A DNA stretch of 64,000 nt. It comes from Pelagophyceae sp. CCMP2097. Its lineage: Eukaryota > Sar > Pelagophyceae. The notes beneath the pieces are model-generated. The model searched no databases. It was not told where the DNA came from and saw only the letters and a list, made by a program, of their open reading frames with translations. Positions 22,001 through 29,783 of the stretch are shown in pieces (positions within the stretch are counted from its first letter, which is position 1; each line of letters begins with the position of its first letter). The stretch lies in the NCBI GenBank assembly GCA_026770575.1, contig MU657168.1, positions 322,841 through 386,840 of the forward strand, in the 5' to 3' direction. Position numbers and translations under genes: made by a program.

Positions 22001-24224
22001 TTTGGCGTCGTGCCGCCTCGGCGACGCCGGCGCGGCCGCGCTCGCGACGTCTTTGGCGAACGGCTGCGTCGGCGTTGGGGGCAGGCTGGCGGCGCTCGGC
22101 CTTTCCTACAACGATATCGGAGACGCCGGCGTCCGCGCCGTCGCCGCTCTACTGGCGCAGCGGCCGCACGGCAAGTCGAAAGACCCGCTGGTCTTTGAGG
22201 ATTCAGAGCCGCCGCTGACTGCTCTCGATGTCAGTCACAACCGCTTCTCGTTCCGAGGCGCGCGGCAGCTCGCCCGCGCTCTCAGGTCGAACGAGGGCCT
22301 CGTCTCTTTAGATGTGTCCTGGAACGCTCTGGGCGACGCCGGCGGCGAGGCCATGTGGGCCGCTTTGACTCGGCCTGATGCCGAGACGTTGATGGCCGTC
22401 CGGGCGCACGCGTACGAGGTGCAGTTCAAAGGTCCCACGCAAGTCGAGGGCCTCTCCGCAACGGCGGCGGCGGCGAAGCTGGCGGAGCTGGAGGAGCAGC
22501 AGCGCGACCGTGTGCTGGCTGTCGAGGCTTTTAACAACACGTTGACTTGCTTAGACCTGAGCGGCAACGCCCTCGGCCCGCGGGCGGCGACGGCCATGGC
22601 CGCGGCGGTCCGGGCCAACGACGTGCTGGCGCGCGTCTCCGTCGCTTCGAATGCCGACTTGTTCTCCGCAAAGCCGCGCGAGGATACTTCGTATATTGGA
22701 CAATTCGTAGTCGACCCTTCCGAGGCGCGGTCTTCAAAAGTCACCGAGCTCGACTTCCAATGCAGGACGTTTTCGGCGCGGCAGGAAGCGCTTCAAAACC
22801 TTCGCGACTCCAAGCGACGGGCGAACCAGCTGCACCCGCGCGAGGCTCTGGTCAACCTTCGGCTCTTCAACAGAGCGCTCGTATCGCTCTCGCTAAGTTT
22901 CGTGCCGCTCGACGCGCACTGCTTGCGCGAGATCGGCCGCTGGATCTCGGGCGCGCAGCGTAAGTGCGCCTGCAGGCACCTGGAGCTCAGCGGCTGCGGG
23001 GTGGACGCGCGCGGCGCGGCGGCGCTCGCCGACGGCCTCGCGTTCGGCGACGGCGGCGCAGTCCGCAACGGCCTCGAGTCCCTCGACCTATCGCGCAACC
23101 CGTTGGCGTCGCGCGGCGCCGTCCACCTCGCTTTGGCGCTCGCGCTGGCGCTGCACGCACCGCCGCCCGACGTCCCGCGGCCGCCTTTGCGGACTTTGAG
23201 CCTCGCGCAGTGCGGCATCGACGAAGACGGCGCCGAGGCTTTATTTGTGCTCTTCGATGGCCGCGCCTCGACGCTCGCTTCGGTAGCGCTCGACGTCCTC
23301 GGCCCGCGCAAGGCCGACGACGCGGGCGACGGTGGGGGTGACCGTTCCGCGCACGCGCGCTTCAATGCGGCGGCTTTGAAGCGGCGGCGCGCCCAGGCGG
23401 CGGCGGGCGGCTCTGAAGGCGCTTTGGACGAGCCACGGCGGCCGACAGGGCTGACGAGCCTCGACTTGTCGGACAACGCCGTCGGGCCGCGCGGCGCCGA
23501 GGCTTTGGCGCGCGCGGCGGCGCTGGCGGTGCTCGACGAGGCGCCCGTGGCTTTACGGGTGCTGCGCCTCGCTAACGCGGGGCTCGGGCCGCGCGGCGCC
23601 GAGGTGCTGGGGCGGTTGTTGGAGCGTGGCGGACTGCCGCGGCTCGACACGCTGGACGTCTCGACGAATGCGATGCAGGACTCTGGCTGCGCGGCTCTGG
23701 CGCGCGCTTTGCGCGCCATGCCGCGCCTCCGAAGAGTCGACGTTGGGTTCAACGACTTGTCGGAGCACGCGGCGGCGGCGCTCCAGCTCGCTCTCGTCAC
23801 CGCTTCGACATCCTCCGACGCCGACAAGCTGCTGCCGCTCGACGTCGTCACCACGGGCAACTTTGACGATTTGGACGGGACCAAGCTCCATTTTGCCATC
23901 GCGCCAAACCTGGCCCGGGCAAAAGTCAACTTCACGTATCAGCCCACGCTCTCGCCGCGCGAGTTCCCCGCGCCGAGGCACGTCGAGGAAAAGACGCGCG
24001 CTCGACGCGCCGCCAGGGAGCGCCGCGCCCTCGAGGCGGCGCGGCCGCCGCGGCCGGAAATCGACACGGAGGCCCGCGCCGACGAGCCCGCCGTCGGCGA
24101 CGAGCCGCCGCACCCACCGCACCCGTCCTCGCCGTCCACGCCCACAGTCGGACGCGACGACCACGATCGACACGCGGCGACGCCCGGGTCGTCGGAGCTT
24201 GACAGGAGGGCGTCATCAAGTTGA
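16044..24224 (+). CDS. Giant multi-C2, GYF-like and LRR protein
   Basis: One uninterrupted exon of 2,726 residues starting at MWGRKSTAAVF. Residues ~30-1390 hold eight C2-like units, each opening with NEV/NEL-x-V-x-V-x-R-x-x-x-L and closing with a G-x-V-E-L-x-I-R-W-x-H-N linker. Units 1-4 keep the calcium-loop motif (SSDPFV, TADPFV, STDPFV); units 5, 6 and 8 have lost it and are probably structural. Residues ~1420-1475 (WFYLDAEVVVGPCSVSQL to DSLVWREGLQDW) and ~1530-1575 (GPFTLSEV to LWRRGEGGW) are GYF-2-like modules. A unique region (~1640-1940) follows, then leucine-rich repeats of the ribonuclease-inhibitor type (LTSLDLASCRLGDAGAAAL, LVSLDVSWNALGDAGGEAM and more) to ~2600, and a charged Pro-rich tail. 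A calcium/lipid-responsive membrane scaffold is likely; the function is unknown. Confidence 0.85.
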   Translation: MWGRKSTAAVFSPAAAAAIVLEDAWPALEPNEVHIAVLRGRNLRVMDKHVFSAGGSSDPFVQVSVQGGKARTSTVKKTTAPEWHSVLVLPASDLRASVEIACWDEDMLSSPDFMGKFSVPLATLADREAHAGWFALLDADLAAPSEPRGDVEVQIRWVHNPALAAALPDAFWADPADHAGKKPNALRVCVVRASNLPAMDSNVLQGASSDPFVRLALGGDRCRTSIKKKNLNPTWLETLDLRADDVDADEALDVEVLDYDLASAPDLIGSVKVRDIADMLAAEPGGGSQKRRPRHRREWFTLDLPPAVFKSLSKEKRDGGVSVELALRAVFAPQFLQPLPAGALEGKAGRAERQANELRVVVVRAKHLPAMGTQLLGGAGTADPFVVVEFRGARRKTPAVKQNLHPTWMAPLQFGREGALQSETVRITVFHQKTFSSAVFMARCDVALDVVSDSAPFRAWHRLSLLEDGSGASSAKVEIAIRWVYTAALDVKLPRGVLDDRFHQRLPNQLSLVVIRARALPVMDANLFAAGGSTDPFVEVTVDGERHKTSVKRKTLEPIWNEVLEFAVDAQGSTCTIVVMDYDDASAPDVIGRLFLKVDDFAHREVRRQWYTLVDSDGAKVPGAVELAVRRLHNPALVAALPKPLTLPEGAEAPNELRLCVVRGRNLPKKPLVGHFNRADPAVRCTLRGETRETVSHRGIAGAAENTGAAENPLFLEALEAWALNEIEKRGLRLFVEVLDRACSGHVVCSGWLDLEDAGKSVAAAVRPWVTLKDASGNAAGKVELGIRWFDNAQRRLGLPKEASKRNAADPVDAKLPSKLPSNELYVYVLRASRLPVSSPQGAGPAPRSSCSCHLRLDAETRASATVSDDASPEFALQGSFEYPDVAKGVLELTVRDDLSPNGELLGRATVALADLVEKGPFRSWLELLNGPAGLPRGSVEVFLRLAHSKAVHRRTAVAEALKVEAEAVARADLVSALPLQLGEESEAQTAAYAAFDAMNVARRVPNEVHVVLVRARRLVAGPRAQKGAAVPDPSVPDPSVPDPFVNVSVSAMMPPGVADAFGPPKRRVFDSHQSKVISGGDRAPAWRERFTLKLPRAHQTGSLAPLAASTLNLVVYDSGEAKKRAIGSVLLEMEELQRKMVAAGGAVRAWLPLSTGGDVDVWLRLHYNGDRFPEEVLCDEVLSEAVSGEPPNELRCVIVSARAALRFTHLPALTDSKAAWDAARRRGGLCVEIELSGRTRQTLAQKWEPQERSQVTFRERFELLAKRADEGSRAMLLVKVFEFVQGEKFGLGSCAVPLADINNQGRMKTLDLTANGESSSGGNDALEVVATVQVALRLCHNSKLANMLLPEPTKASSGTATGLDAPPLPPRVRAVEKSALKMVCHTSLFEPEPDAALAVIEDGPRRLAGGVEEENDAAPRWFYLDAEVVVGPCSVSQLRQAWDAQRLVNDSLVWREGLQDWRSVDDLHALKRVLWDYPAVPKAAPRGERKGDGFFVAPGTVARGAGATQGGSDVVDVFENPELAAELDVRAPLDELEAGAAVVDGAQGPFTLSEVRDAVECGRLGAGDVLWRRGEGGWAAVGDVAPWKGRQDCEAEALESPGAGTHCELCGGLATVHSVDALDVQLDEGDAEDESPPAREPQISNYGASGSTLYAREILDGAVWIAAVREASEPRKLRALAVTHVACVGGLQPPQGFFDEDDAALHKAAALAAAHAKGAYVEWRDGEKWAASNSAMCAEGDQKFSDYDSALVKSPPRRLVQADLAEVIDGTETFKHLEPAQPDWAVELRKVHIPLFDADSYLSAVSQLSSFLDNATFRASKHVRVLVFDHGDEAEDVADEARPLWRSALLVAAYLARANGLRAAEALRFVARKLTDEDAAMPDEGQDLAVDPSKLVPCGWAELLQFDAERTVRGRLFCGECFEKWRFGAVDDVLSTKVQAALRRLRARDESLVSLELRDEGPLDSDAAGVLGAAAGYASALTSLDLASCRLGDAGAAALATSLANGCVGVGGRLAALGLSYNDIGDAGVRAVAALLAQRPHGKSKDPLVFEDSEPPLTALDVSHNRFSFRGARQLARALRSNEGLVSLDVSWNALGDAGGEAMWAALTRPDAETLMAVRAHAYEVQFKGPTQVEGLSATAAAAKLAELEEQQRDRVLAVEAFNNTLTCLDLSGNALGPRAATAMAAAVRANDVLARVSVASNADLFSAKPREDTSYIGQFVVDPSEARSSKVTELDFQCRTFSARQEALQNLRDSKRRANQLHPREALVNLRLFNRALVSLSLSFVPLDAHCLREIGRWISGAQRKCACRHLELSGCGVDARGAAALADGLAFGDGGAVRNGLESLDLSRNPLASRGAVHLALALALALHAPPPDVPRPPLRTLSLAQCGIDEDGAEALFVLFDGRASTLASVALDVLGPRKADDAGDGGGDRSAHARFNAAALKRRRAQAAAGGSEGALDEPRRPTGLTSLDLSDNAVGPRGAEALARAAALAVLDEAPVALRVLRLANAGLGPRGAEVLGRLLERGGLPRLDTLDVSTNAMQDSGCAALARALRAMPRLRRVDVGFNDLSEHAAAALQLALVTASTSSDADKLLPLDVVTTGNFDDLDGTKLHFAIAPNLARAKVNFTYQPTLSPREFPAPRHVEEKTRARRAARERRALEAARPPRPEIDTEARADEPAVGDEPPHPPHPSSPSTPTVGRDDHDRHAATPGSSELDRRASSS

Positions 24225-24332
24225 CAACTCGCACTTAAGTCATGTTGTGGTCAAACCCTGCCTCCATCCGGCGGGCGCTGTGGGGCGAGCCCACCAAGCA
24301 CGCAACTGACGGGGCTTGAAAGAGGGAGGATA

Positions 24333-26360
24333 TTAGTAACTAGTAGGGTACTGTCTGAGGCCTTTCCGGTGCGCCTCTTGTTGTCGTTGTCGATGGGTCC
24401 CCTGGCGTTGCGGGCCCGGTTGTGCGTCCCGTGGGCGACTCCTGGCGTGCGAGTCGCCGCACGGAGTCGCGAGTTTCAGCCGAATGTCGAAGTCCGCAAT
24501 TTCCAGACGGAAGATGCTTGGCTGACAGAGGACGGTAGAGGGCGGGCCATGCGCTGCAGCCCAGAGTTGGTGGCCCGGAGCCCTGTCCCAGAGTCGGCGG
24601 TCCGGAGCCCTGTGTCGGAGCGTTGCCGGAACACGACCGCCGCCGTGCTTTTCTGCCTGGAGTTGGCGCGTCGCCGGAGCTTCTTCATCGACGGGTGGCT
24701 GTACGTAGAGAGGATGTCGGCCTGGAGCGGTTCGTCGTGATTCAAAAAACGGACTGTACGGGCCTCTCGCAAAGGATACCCTATTGGTGCACTCGCCCAC
24801 TCCCATGGTCCACGATGACGCACGATTTTGTGGCGGCCGCGGTGCCGCGCGTAGTCGATGGCGGCCTAAGATTTGGCGGAGACGGTATGCCGGTTGACGG
24901 TGCGAGACCGCGTTCTCCGGGCGATTCTCGGCGCGCCCTCGCCTCGCCGGGTTTGCCGCCTCGCATCGCCGACGCGGGCCTGTCACGAAGCCGTTGCAGT
25001 CGCGGGCGTTGCAAATGTCGCGGAGGCGTTCGCGCGACAGGACTTCCTTGAGCACCGCTTCGGAGCCGGCCTCTGCGAGGTGCATGATCAGCGTCGCGCC
25101 CGTCTCCGGGTCCACCGCCGAGAGGCCACGCTCGCTGAGCTCGCTGACGCGCCCCAGGACGGACGCGTCGTCGGCGCCGGCGTCGAGCTCCACTACGAGG
25201 CGCGGCGTACGCACGCGACGCTGCGCCCGCCCCTCGGCGACGCAGGGGACTCACTGGCGAGGAGCCGCCATTGGACGTCGCGGCTCGGCGCGGGGAGCTT
25301 CTCGATGTCGCTGTACACGGGCGTAAAGGCGGTCCACACCTCGTGCGGCGGCGGCGGCGGCGGCGGCTGCATCAACGGGATGAAACACTCCAGGCAGCCG
25401 CCCTGCGGGAGATTGTTGCGGAGCGTGTGCACGGCATTTCTCTCCGCCGTATTGCGCCTCACCATGATGCCGCGATTCGGCGCCGTCTGCTCGTCGAGGA
25501 TCATTCTCTCGATGTCGCCCTTGGTGACGAATCCCTGCGGGTCCGCGCCGATCTCGCCCTTTTTCGCCCGCGCCTGCTCGAGCGTGATGGACTTGCCCAG
25601 GCGGTCGCGGTACGCCCGTTGGATACTGCGCTCGCCGATGCCGTGCTTCTCCTTTGGCGACCGTGTCGAGGACCGGACCGAATTCGACACCGCGCCCCAT
25701 GCCGCTTCCGCCGAGGACCGGACCGACTTCAGCGCCCGAGAGGTCAAACGCGAATTGCTCGGCGTGCTCGGCGGGCTCGGCGCCGCCGCCGCGCCGGCCG
25801 CCGTGGCCTTGGGCCCCGCCGGCCGCGCGCCGAACGGCGACGGCAGCTGGCTTTTCGTGCGCTTCGTCCGCCGCAGCGGCGGCCTGCGAAACGGCGAAAA
25901 AATTGCTGACGCGGCGCGTTCGATGAAAGCGTAAAAAAGGGCCCCGGCATCGCGCGCAGACGCACGCCGAGGCTGGCGGCGACGGGCGCTGCTTCCGGTC
26001 CAGCGGCGTCTCCCCCGTGGACAGCGACCTTGGCGTCTCCCCCGTGGCCAGCGACCTTGGCCTCGCCGGCGGCGGACTCGAACTCGCCTTCGGCGGCCTC
26101 TTCGACAACTTGCTCGTGAGGCTCTGGGGGGGCAGCGGCGCCGCGTCGCCGCCGCCGCCGGGCGCCGCCGCCGCCGTCGAGGCCCACGGAGGCCCGCCGA
26201 GCGGGCCGTCGAGGCCCTCCCACAGCGCCTCGTCTTCGCGGAGCCACGAGGCGTGCCAGAGCTTCTCTTTGGACAGATCTCGCGCGTCGTGGACGCCCGC
26301 GCCCGCGTAGCACCAATCCCCACACGCGAAGACCGACCGAGGGGCGAGCATCGCCTGCAT
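24333..26360 (-). CDS. Ankyrin-repeat-like protein with disordered N-terminus
   Basis: Supported exons: 26360-25966, 25883-25255, 25192-24987 and 24865-24824, all in phase (donors GTGCGT, GTGAGT, GTGACA). The N-terminus (SVFACGDWCYAGAGVHDA) is followed by a Pro/Ser/Ala-rich part with a repeated (S/T)GETP motif. A conserved-looking block comes next (GERSIQRAYRDRLGKSITLE, QGFVTKGDIERMILDE), then a poly-Pro run and PVYSDIEKLPAP. Exon 3 ends with ankyrin-like helices (SERGLSAVDPETGATLIMHL, AVLKEVLSRER, NARDCNG) completed in exon 4 by AAIDYARHRGRHKI. The 3' end is uncertain: an open frame from an AG near 24700 to the stop at 24333 could be the last exon but is compositionally weak. Family not recognised. 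Confidence 0.55.
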
Positions 26361-26606
26361 GTTCTCACGGGCGCAGCTGGTGGATCTTCAGGTGCAAATT
26401 TGTGATCTTATTTTAGATCCGCTGAACGTTTCGGGGACTTGATCTGGCAGGATACTTTTCGCTTTTTCGGTGCCAGCGATTGAGTGGGATCGGAGATACC
26501 GGTATCTACCGACTCTCCGGCGTGTGCCCCGTCTCGCTCGCGTCGAGGCTGGTGGTCGCACCATCACAGGGTCCCTCTCGGCGGGCCCCGTATCTGCAGT
26601 GGTATG

Positions 26607-27370
26607 TTACGCGAGCGGGAGGCAGGCATAGCTTTGTTTGGCGTCGTCTCCGCGGCGGCCTATGGCAAAGAGCTGCAGCGCGTGGACGATGATGGAGAGG
26701 ACGTGGAAGTTGTCGTGGACGCCCCAAATTCCGGGCCACGTGCCGCGTTTTGCCTTGCCTCCGGTAAACTCATTGTTCTTCACAAAGTACGCAAATGCCC
26801 CGACCTTGATCAGCACCAGCGCCAAGCCGAGCCAGATCGAATCCGCGAGGAAGAGCTCGACGGCGGAGAGCTGTAAGACGTGGAAGCTGCCGATGCATAG
26901 GCGGAGCGCGCGGAACGTGGTCTGGACGTCGTTCCCACTAACAAGCGCGTAGAGCGCAGTGGAGATCATGGCCGTGGAGCAGGCCGCCGAGATCCCCGCG
27001 GTGCCCGAGGCGCCGCACCAAGCCACGGTCTGGACAGTAAACGCTCCGGTAATGCCAACGTAGTCCAAAAACAGCGCCGCCCAGTACCCCTGACGCGTCT
27101 CGTACGGCACCAGGTGAAAGGCCTACGCCGGCGGCGTCGCCGCAGGCAGGAGCCCTCAAAACGGACGCATTCAAAACGCACGGCGCCGACCCAGTAGACG
27201 TAGAGGAGCGCCTGCGCGACGAGGCGCTGGCCGTCGTGCGATGCGCCAAACGCCGCGAGCGAAACGGTGCCGCCCAGGGCCAAAGCGAGGTAGGCCCAGC
27301 CGCGGAGGAGCGATCGCGGCGCCCCGTTGGCGTAGGCAGTATGCCGGCCGAACTCAGCCCACTTGACCAT
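26607..27370 (-). CDS. PAQR/HlyIII-like seven-helix membrane protein
   Basis: Two exons, 27370-27182 and 27122-26607, phase 0, donor GTGCGT, give 234 residues. About seven hydrophobic segments. The pattern fits the CREST superfamily (PAQR receptors, haemolysin III, TMEM8, alkaline ceramidases): AFHLVPYETRQG followed by LFLDYVGITGAF gives the early His then Asp, and the C-terminal WGVHDNFHVLSIIVHALQLF supplies the late His residues that bind zinc in this superfamily. Several members are lipid hydrolases. Subfamily assignment is open. It is divergent from the sulfotransferase gene with 193 bp between starts. Confidence 0.65.
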
Positions 27371-27563
27371 GGCGCTCCGCTGCAGATGCGACCCGGGTCA
27401 CGAGCAGCGCATGCCACCTCACGGGCCGGCCTGCGTTGAAGGCGCGGGAGAGGGCGAGGTCAACCCCGACCTTCGCTATTTTAGGCGATTATATTTAGCG
27501 ATTTGTGCCGCGCGCGTAACTGCGGCGTCGTCGCCTCGGCCCCCCGGCGATGCCCGCGGCGGC

Positions 27564-29415
27564 ATGTCGCCTCGGCCCCCGCACGCGCCGTCGCGACTGA
27601 AGCGGCTCGGCCGCCTTCCCGTCTGCTTCGCCTTAGTAGTCATCTGCACGCTCCAGCTCTACGTCCTCGACTCGGACGCCCGCGCCGCCCAGGCCGCGGC
27701 GGATGCGGCAGGGCGAGCTGAAGGCGCCCTCGCGCCGTCGCCGAGGCGCGACGCGGTGTCCCGTGGCCAGCGCGCGCCGCAGCCGCCGGGCCGCGGCGTC
27801 GACGCGCCGCCGTCGTCCTCGTTTTCCGGATTTTCCGGAGCTTTTCAGCCGATCACGGCCGCCGACTCTGTCGTGGGCACGGGCCTCGAGTCGCAGTTCC
27901 TGGAGATCATGGAGCTCGGCGCGAGGACGCAGGCCCAAGCGCGTGCGGCCAAGCTCCAGCGCCTCGAGGATTTCGACCTTGGGCGACCTCCGCCCGAGCC
28001 GGACGGCCTGCGGTGCTACACGCCGCCGAGGCCCCTCGAGGCGAAAAACGGGACGCTATGGGCGCCCGTGTCGGGCAAGCAAGTTGTGCGTCGCCCTTCT
28101 TCAGACGACTCTTTCGGAACGAGGGGCGCCCTCAGGTCATCTTCGTCCACGTGCCCAAGTGCGGCGGCACGGTGAGCAGCGATCGACGTTTCCTTGGCTG
28201 ACGGATCTGCGGCAGGCGCTGTCGGCGGTGCTGCGCCGCCTGGCCTGCGCGGCCAACGGCATCGGCAGCGAGTGCTGCGTGCACCCCGGCTTTTGCCAAA
28301 AGGGCAAGGGCGACGTGCACCGCGTCTGCCCCGAGATCCTCGGCTGCCACGGTGCGCAGGAGCGGCGACGGGGCCCCGCTCTCCACAGGTCACCTCCCCA
28401 CAAGTGCACCTGCCCACAAACAGGCCACCTCCCGCAGCTGCACTTGTTCGCCGCAAAACCCGCGCTCCGAAAGGTGCGCGCGGTGACGATGCTGCGCGAC
28501 CCGCTCTCGCGCGTCATCTCGGCGTGGCACTACAGATGTGCGTCTTTCCGAAGCGCGACGGCGTTATCGCTAAACAATGTTTTCGGAACGGTTACAGATT
28601 CCAAATTTTCGATGCAAGGATGTGGACAAGAGGCGCACTTAGGCCACAACCCGAATTTCGACTGCTTCCACCTGCCGGGCACCGTGCAGTGGAAGGAGCG
28701 GCGGCAACGATTGTCGGGCTTGCCAAACGTCACGTTTCACCAGTTTCTGGACACAGCAAATTATCAAAACGTGCAGACGAGAATGTTCGCAAAAGATGCC
28801 TTCCCCTACAGAAACGTGCGTCGGCGCCGGTGGAAGCGCTCTTTTGCACCGTCGCGCGCAGGTCGCCGTCGTCGCCGCCGACGTGGCCGTCGCCAAGGAG
28901 GTTTTGGCGACGAGGTTCGCGCACGTCGGCGTCTTCGAGCTCTTCGACCATTCCCTCGCCCACCTTGCGCACCTCGCCGGCGCGTGAACCGCGCCGCGAT
29001 GCCGCGCGAGGGCGGTCCGACGAATTGGGCAGGCACGCGGCTCGACGTTCCCGACTTTGTGCGCCTCCGATCTTCGCACTCCAAGGTGCATCTGTATGAC
29101 CCTCCGAGGGGTGCACATACGTTGGACGGACAGGCGTATTCGGACTTTTCGGCGGCGATCCGCGGCGACGCCCGACTCCGGGACCGCGTCGTCTCGGCGA
29201 ACCGGCACGACGCAGGACTCTACGGCTGGGCCCGGGCGAGGTGCGCCGCGTGCCTCGAGCCGTCGTCGGGAGACTTGCGCGATAGGCTCTGCGGCGAGAT
29301 TGGCAAGCTCGGCCTTCTCGACTCCAACTTCATTGACGGCTGCGCCACGAGCGACGACCAGCGGAGACGGACCAGGCGTGCGGCCGACCTCTGCGCCGCG
29401 GCGAGGATACAGTAA
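27564..29415 (+). CDS. Golgi-type sulfotransferase (type II membrane protein)
   Basis: Exons 27564-28085, 28136-28171, 28216-28351, 28424-28537, 28598-28815, 28862-28983 and a last one to 29415. A short basic tail precedes a signal anchor (LPVCFALVVICTLQLYVL), then a stem. The tiny second exon encodes VIFVHVPKCGGT, the 5'-PAPS-binding loop; VTMLRDPLSRVISAWHYR is the 3'-phosphate-binding motif; VFELFDHSLAHL and NRHDAGLYGWA fit the C-terminal half. The enzyme should transfer sulfate from PAPS to a glycan in the Golgi. Cys-rich middle (ECCVHPGFCQKGKGDVHRVC). The junction after 28983 is unresolved: donor GTGAAC is phase 2, but the acceptor at 29032 needs phase 1 for the conserved frame. A missed intron, an assembly error or a frameshift could explain it. 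Confidence 0.75.
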
Positions 29416-29783
29416 ACACTCGTCCGAGGTGGGGTTATATACGACGCGCGTCGTGGACGAGCAGGCGTCGTCGGTGGGGGGGAGAATATTCACGTATCGA
29501 CGCGTGTCGTGGGCGTCGTCGGTGGGGGGAAGAATATTCACGTGTACGACGCGTGTACAGCACGAGCAGCGTGGGGGGGTTCTTTTTTACCGTGTAAAAT
29601 ACCCGGTAAAATCACGCCGAATATATTGGATTGAGCGACGTGGATCGGAATTCCAGCTTAGGTCGACTTTGTCACAGAGCTGCAGAGGCCGAGTCGAGTG
29701 CACCGCCGAGCCCCCCGGCCGCAGACGCCGAGTGCACCGCAGAGGCTTGCAAACCGACGTGCAGGCCGGTGCCAGCGGCGGTG
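29416..29783. other. Repeat-bearing spacer before the CobW gene
   Basis: Contains two tandem copies of a small repeat (see separate entry) and an AT-rich patch at about 29584-29630. The sulfotransferase 3' end and the CobW promoter must lie here. No gene is seen. Confidence 0.5.
29446..29560 (+). repeat. Two tandem copies of a GAATATTCACGT repeat
   Basis: The unit reads roughly cgtcgtcggtggggggaGAATATTCACGT followed by a cgacgcgtgt word; copies end near 29498 and 29542. A third copy lies inverted at about 35042-35092. Each copy is a G-run next to an AT core, so this is a dispersed element rather than simple sequence. Confidence 0.65.
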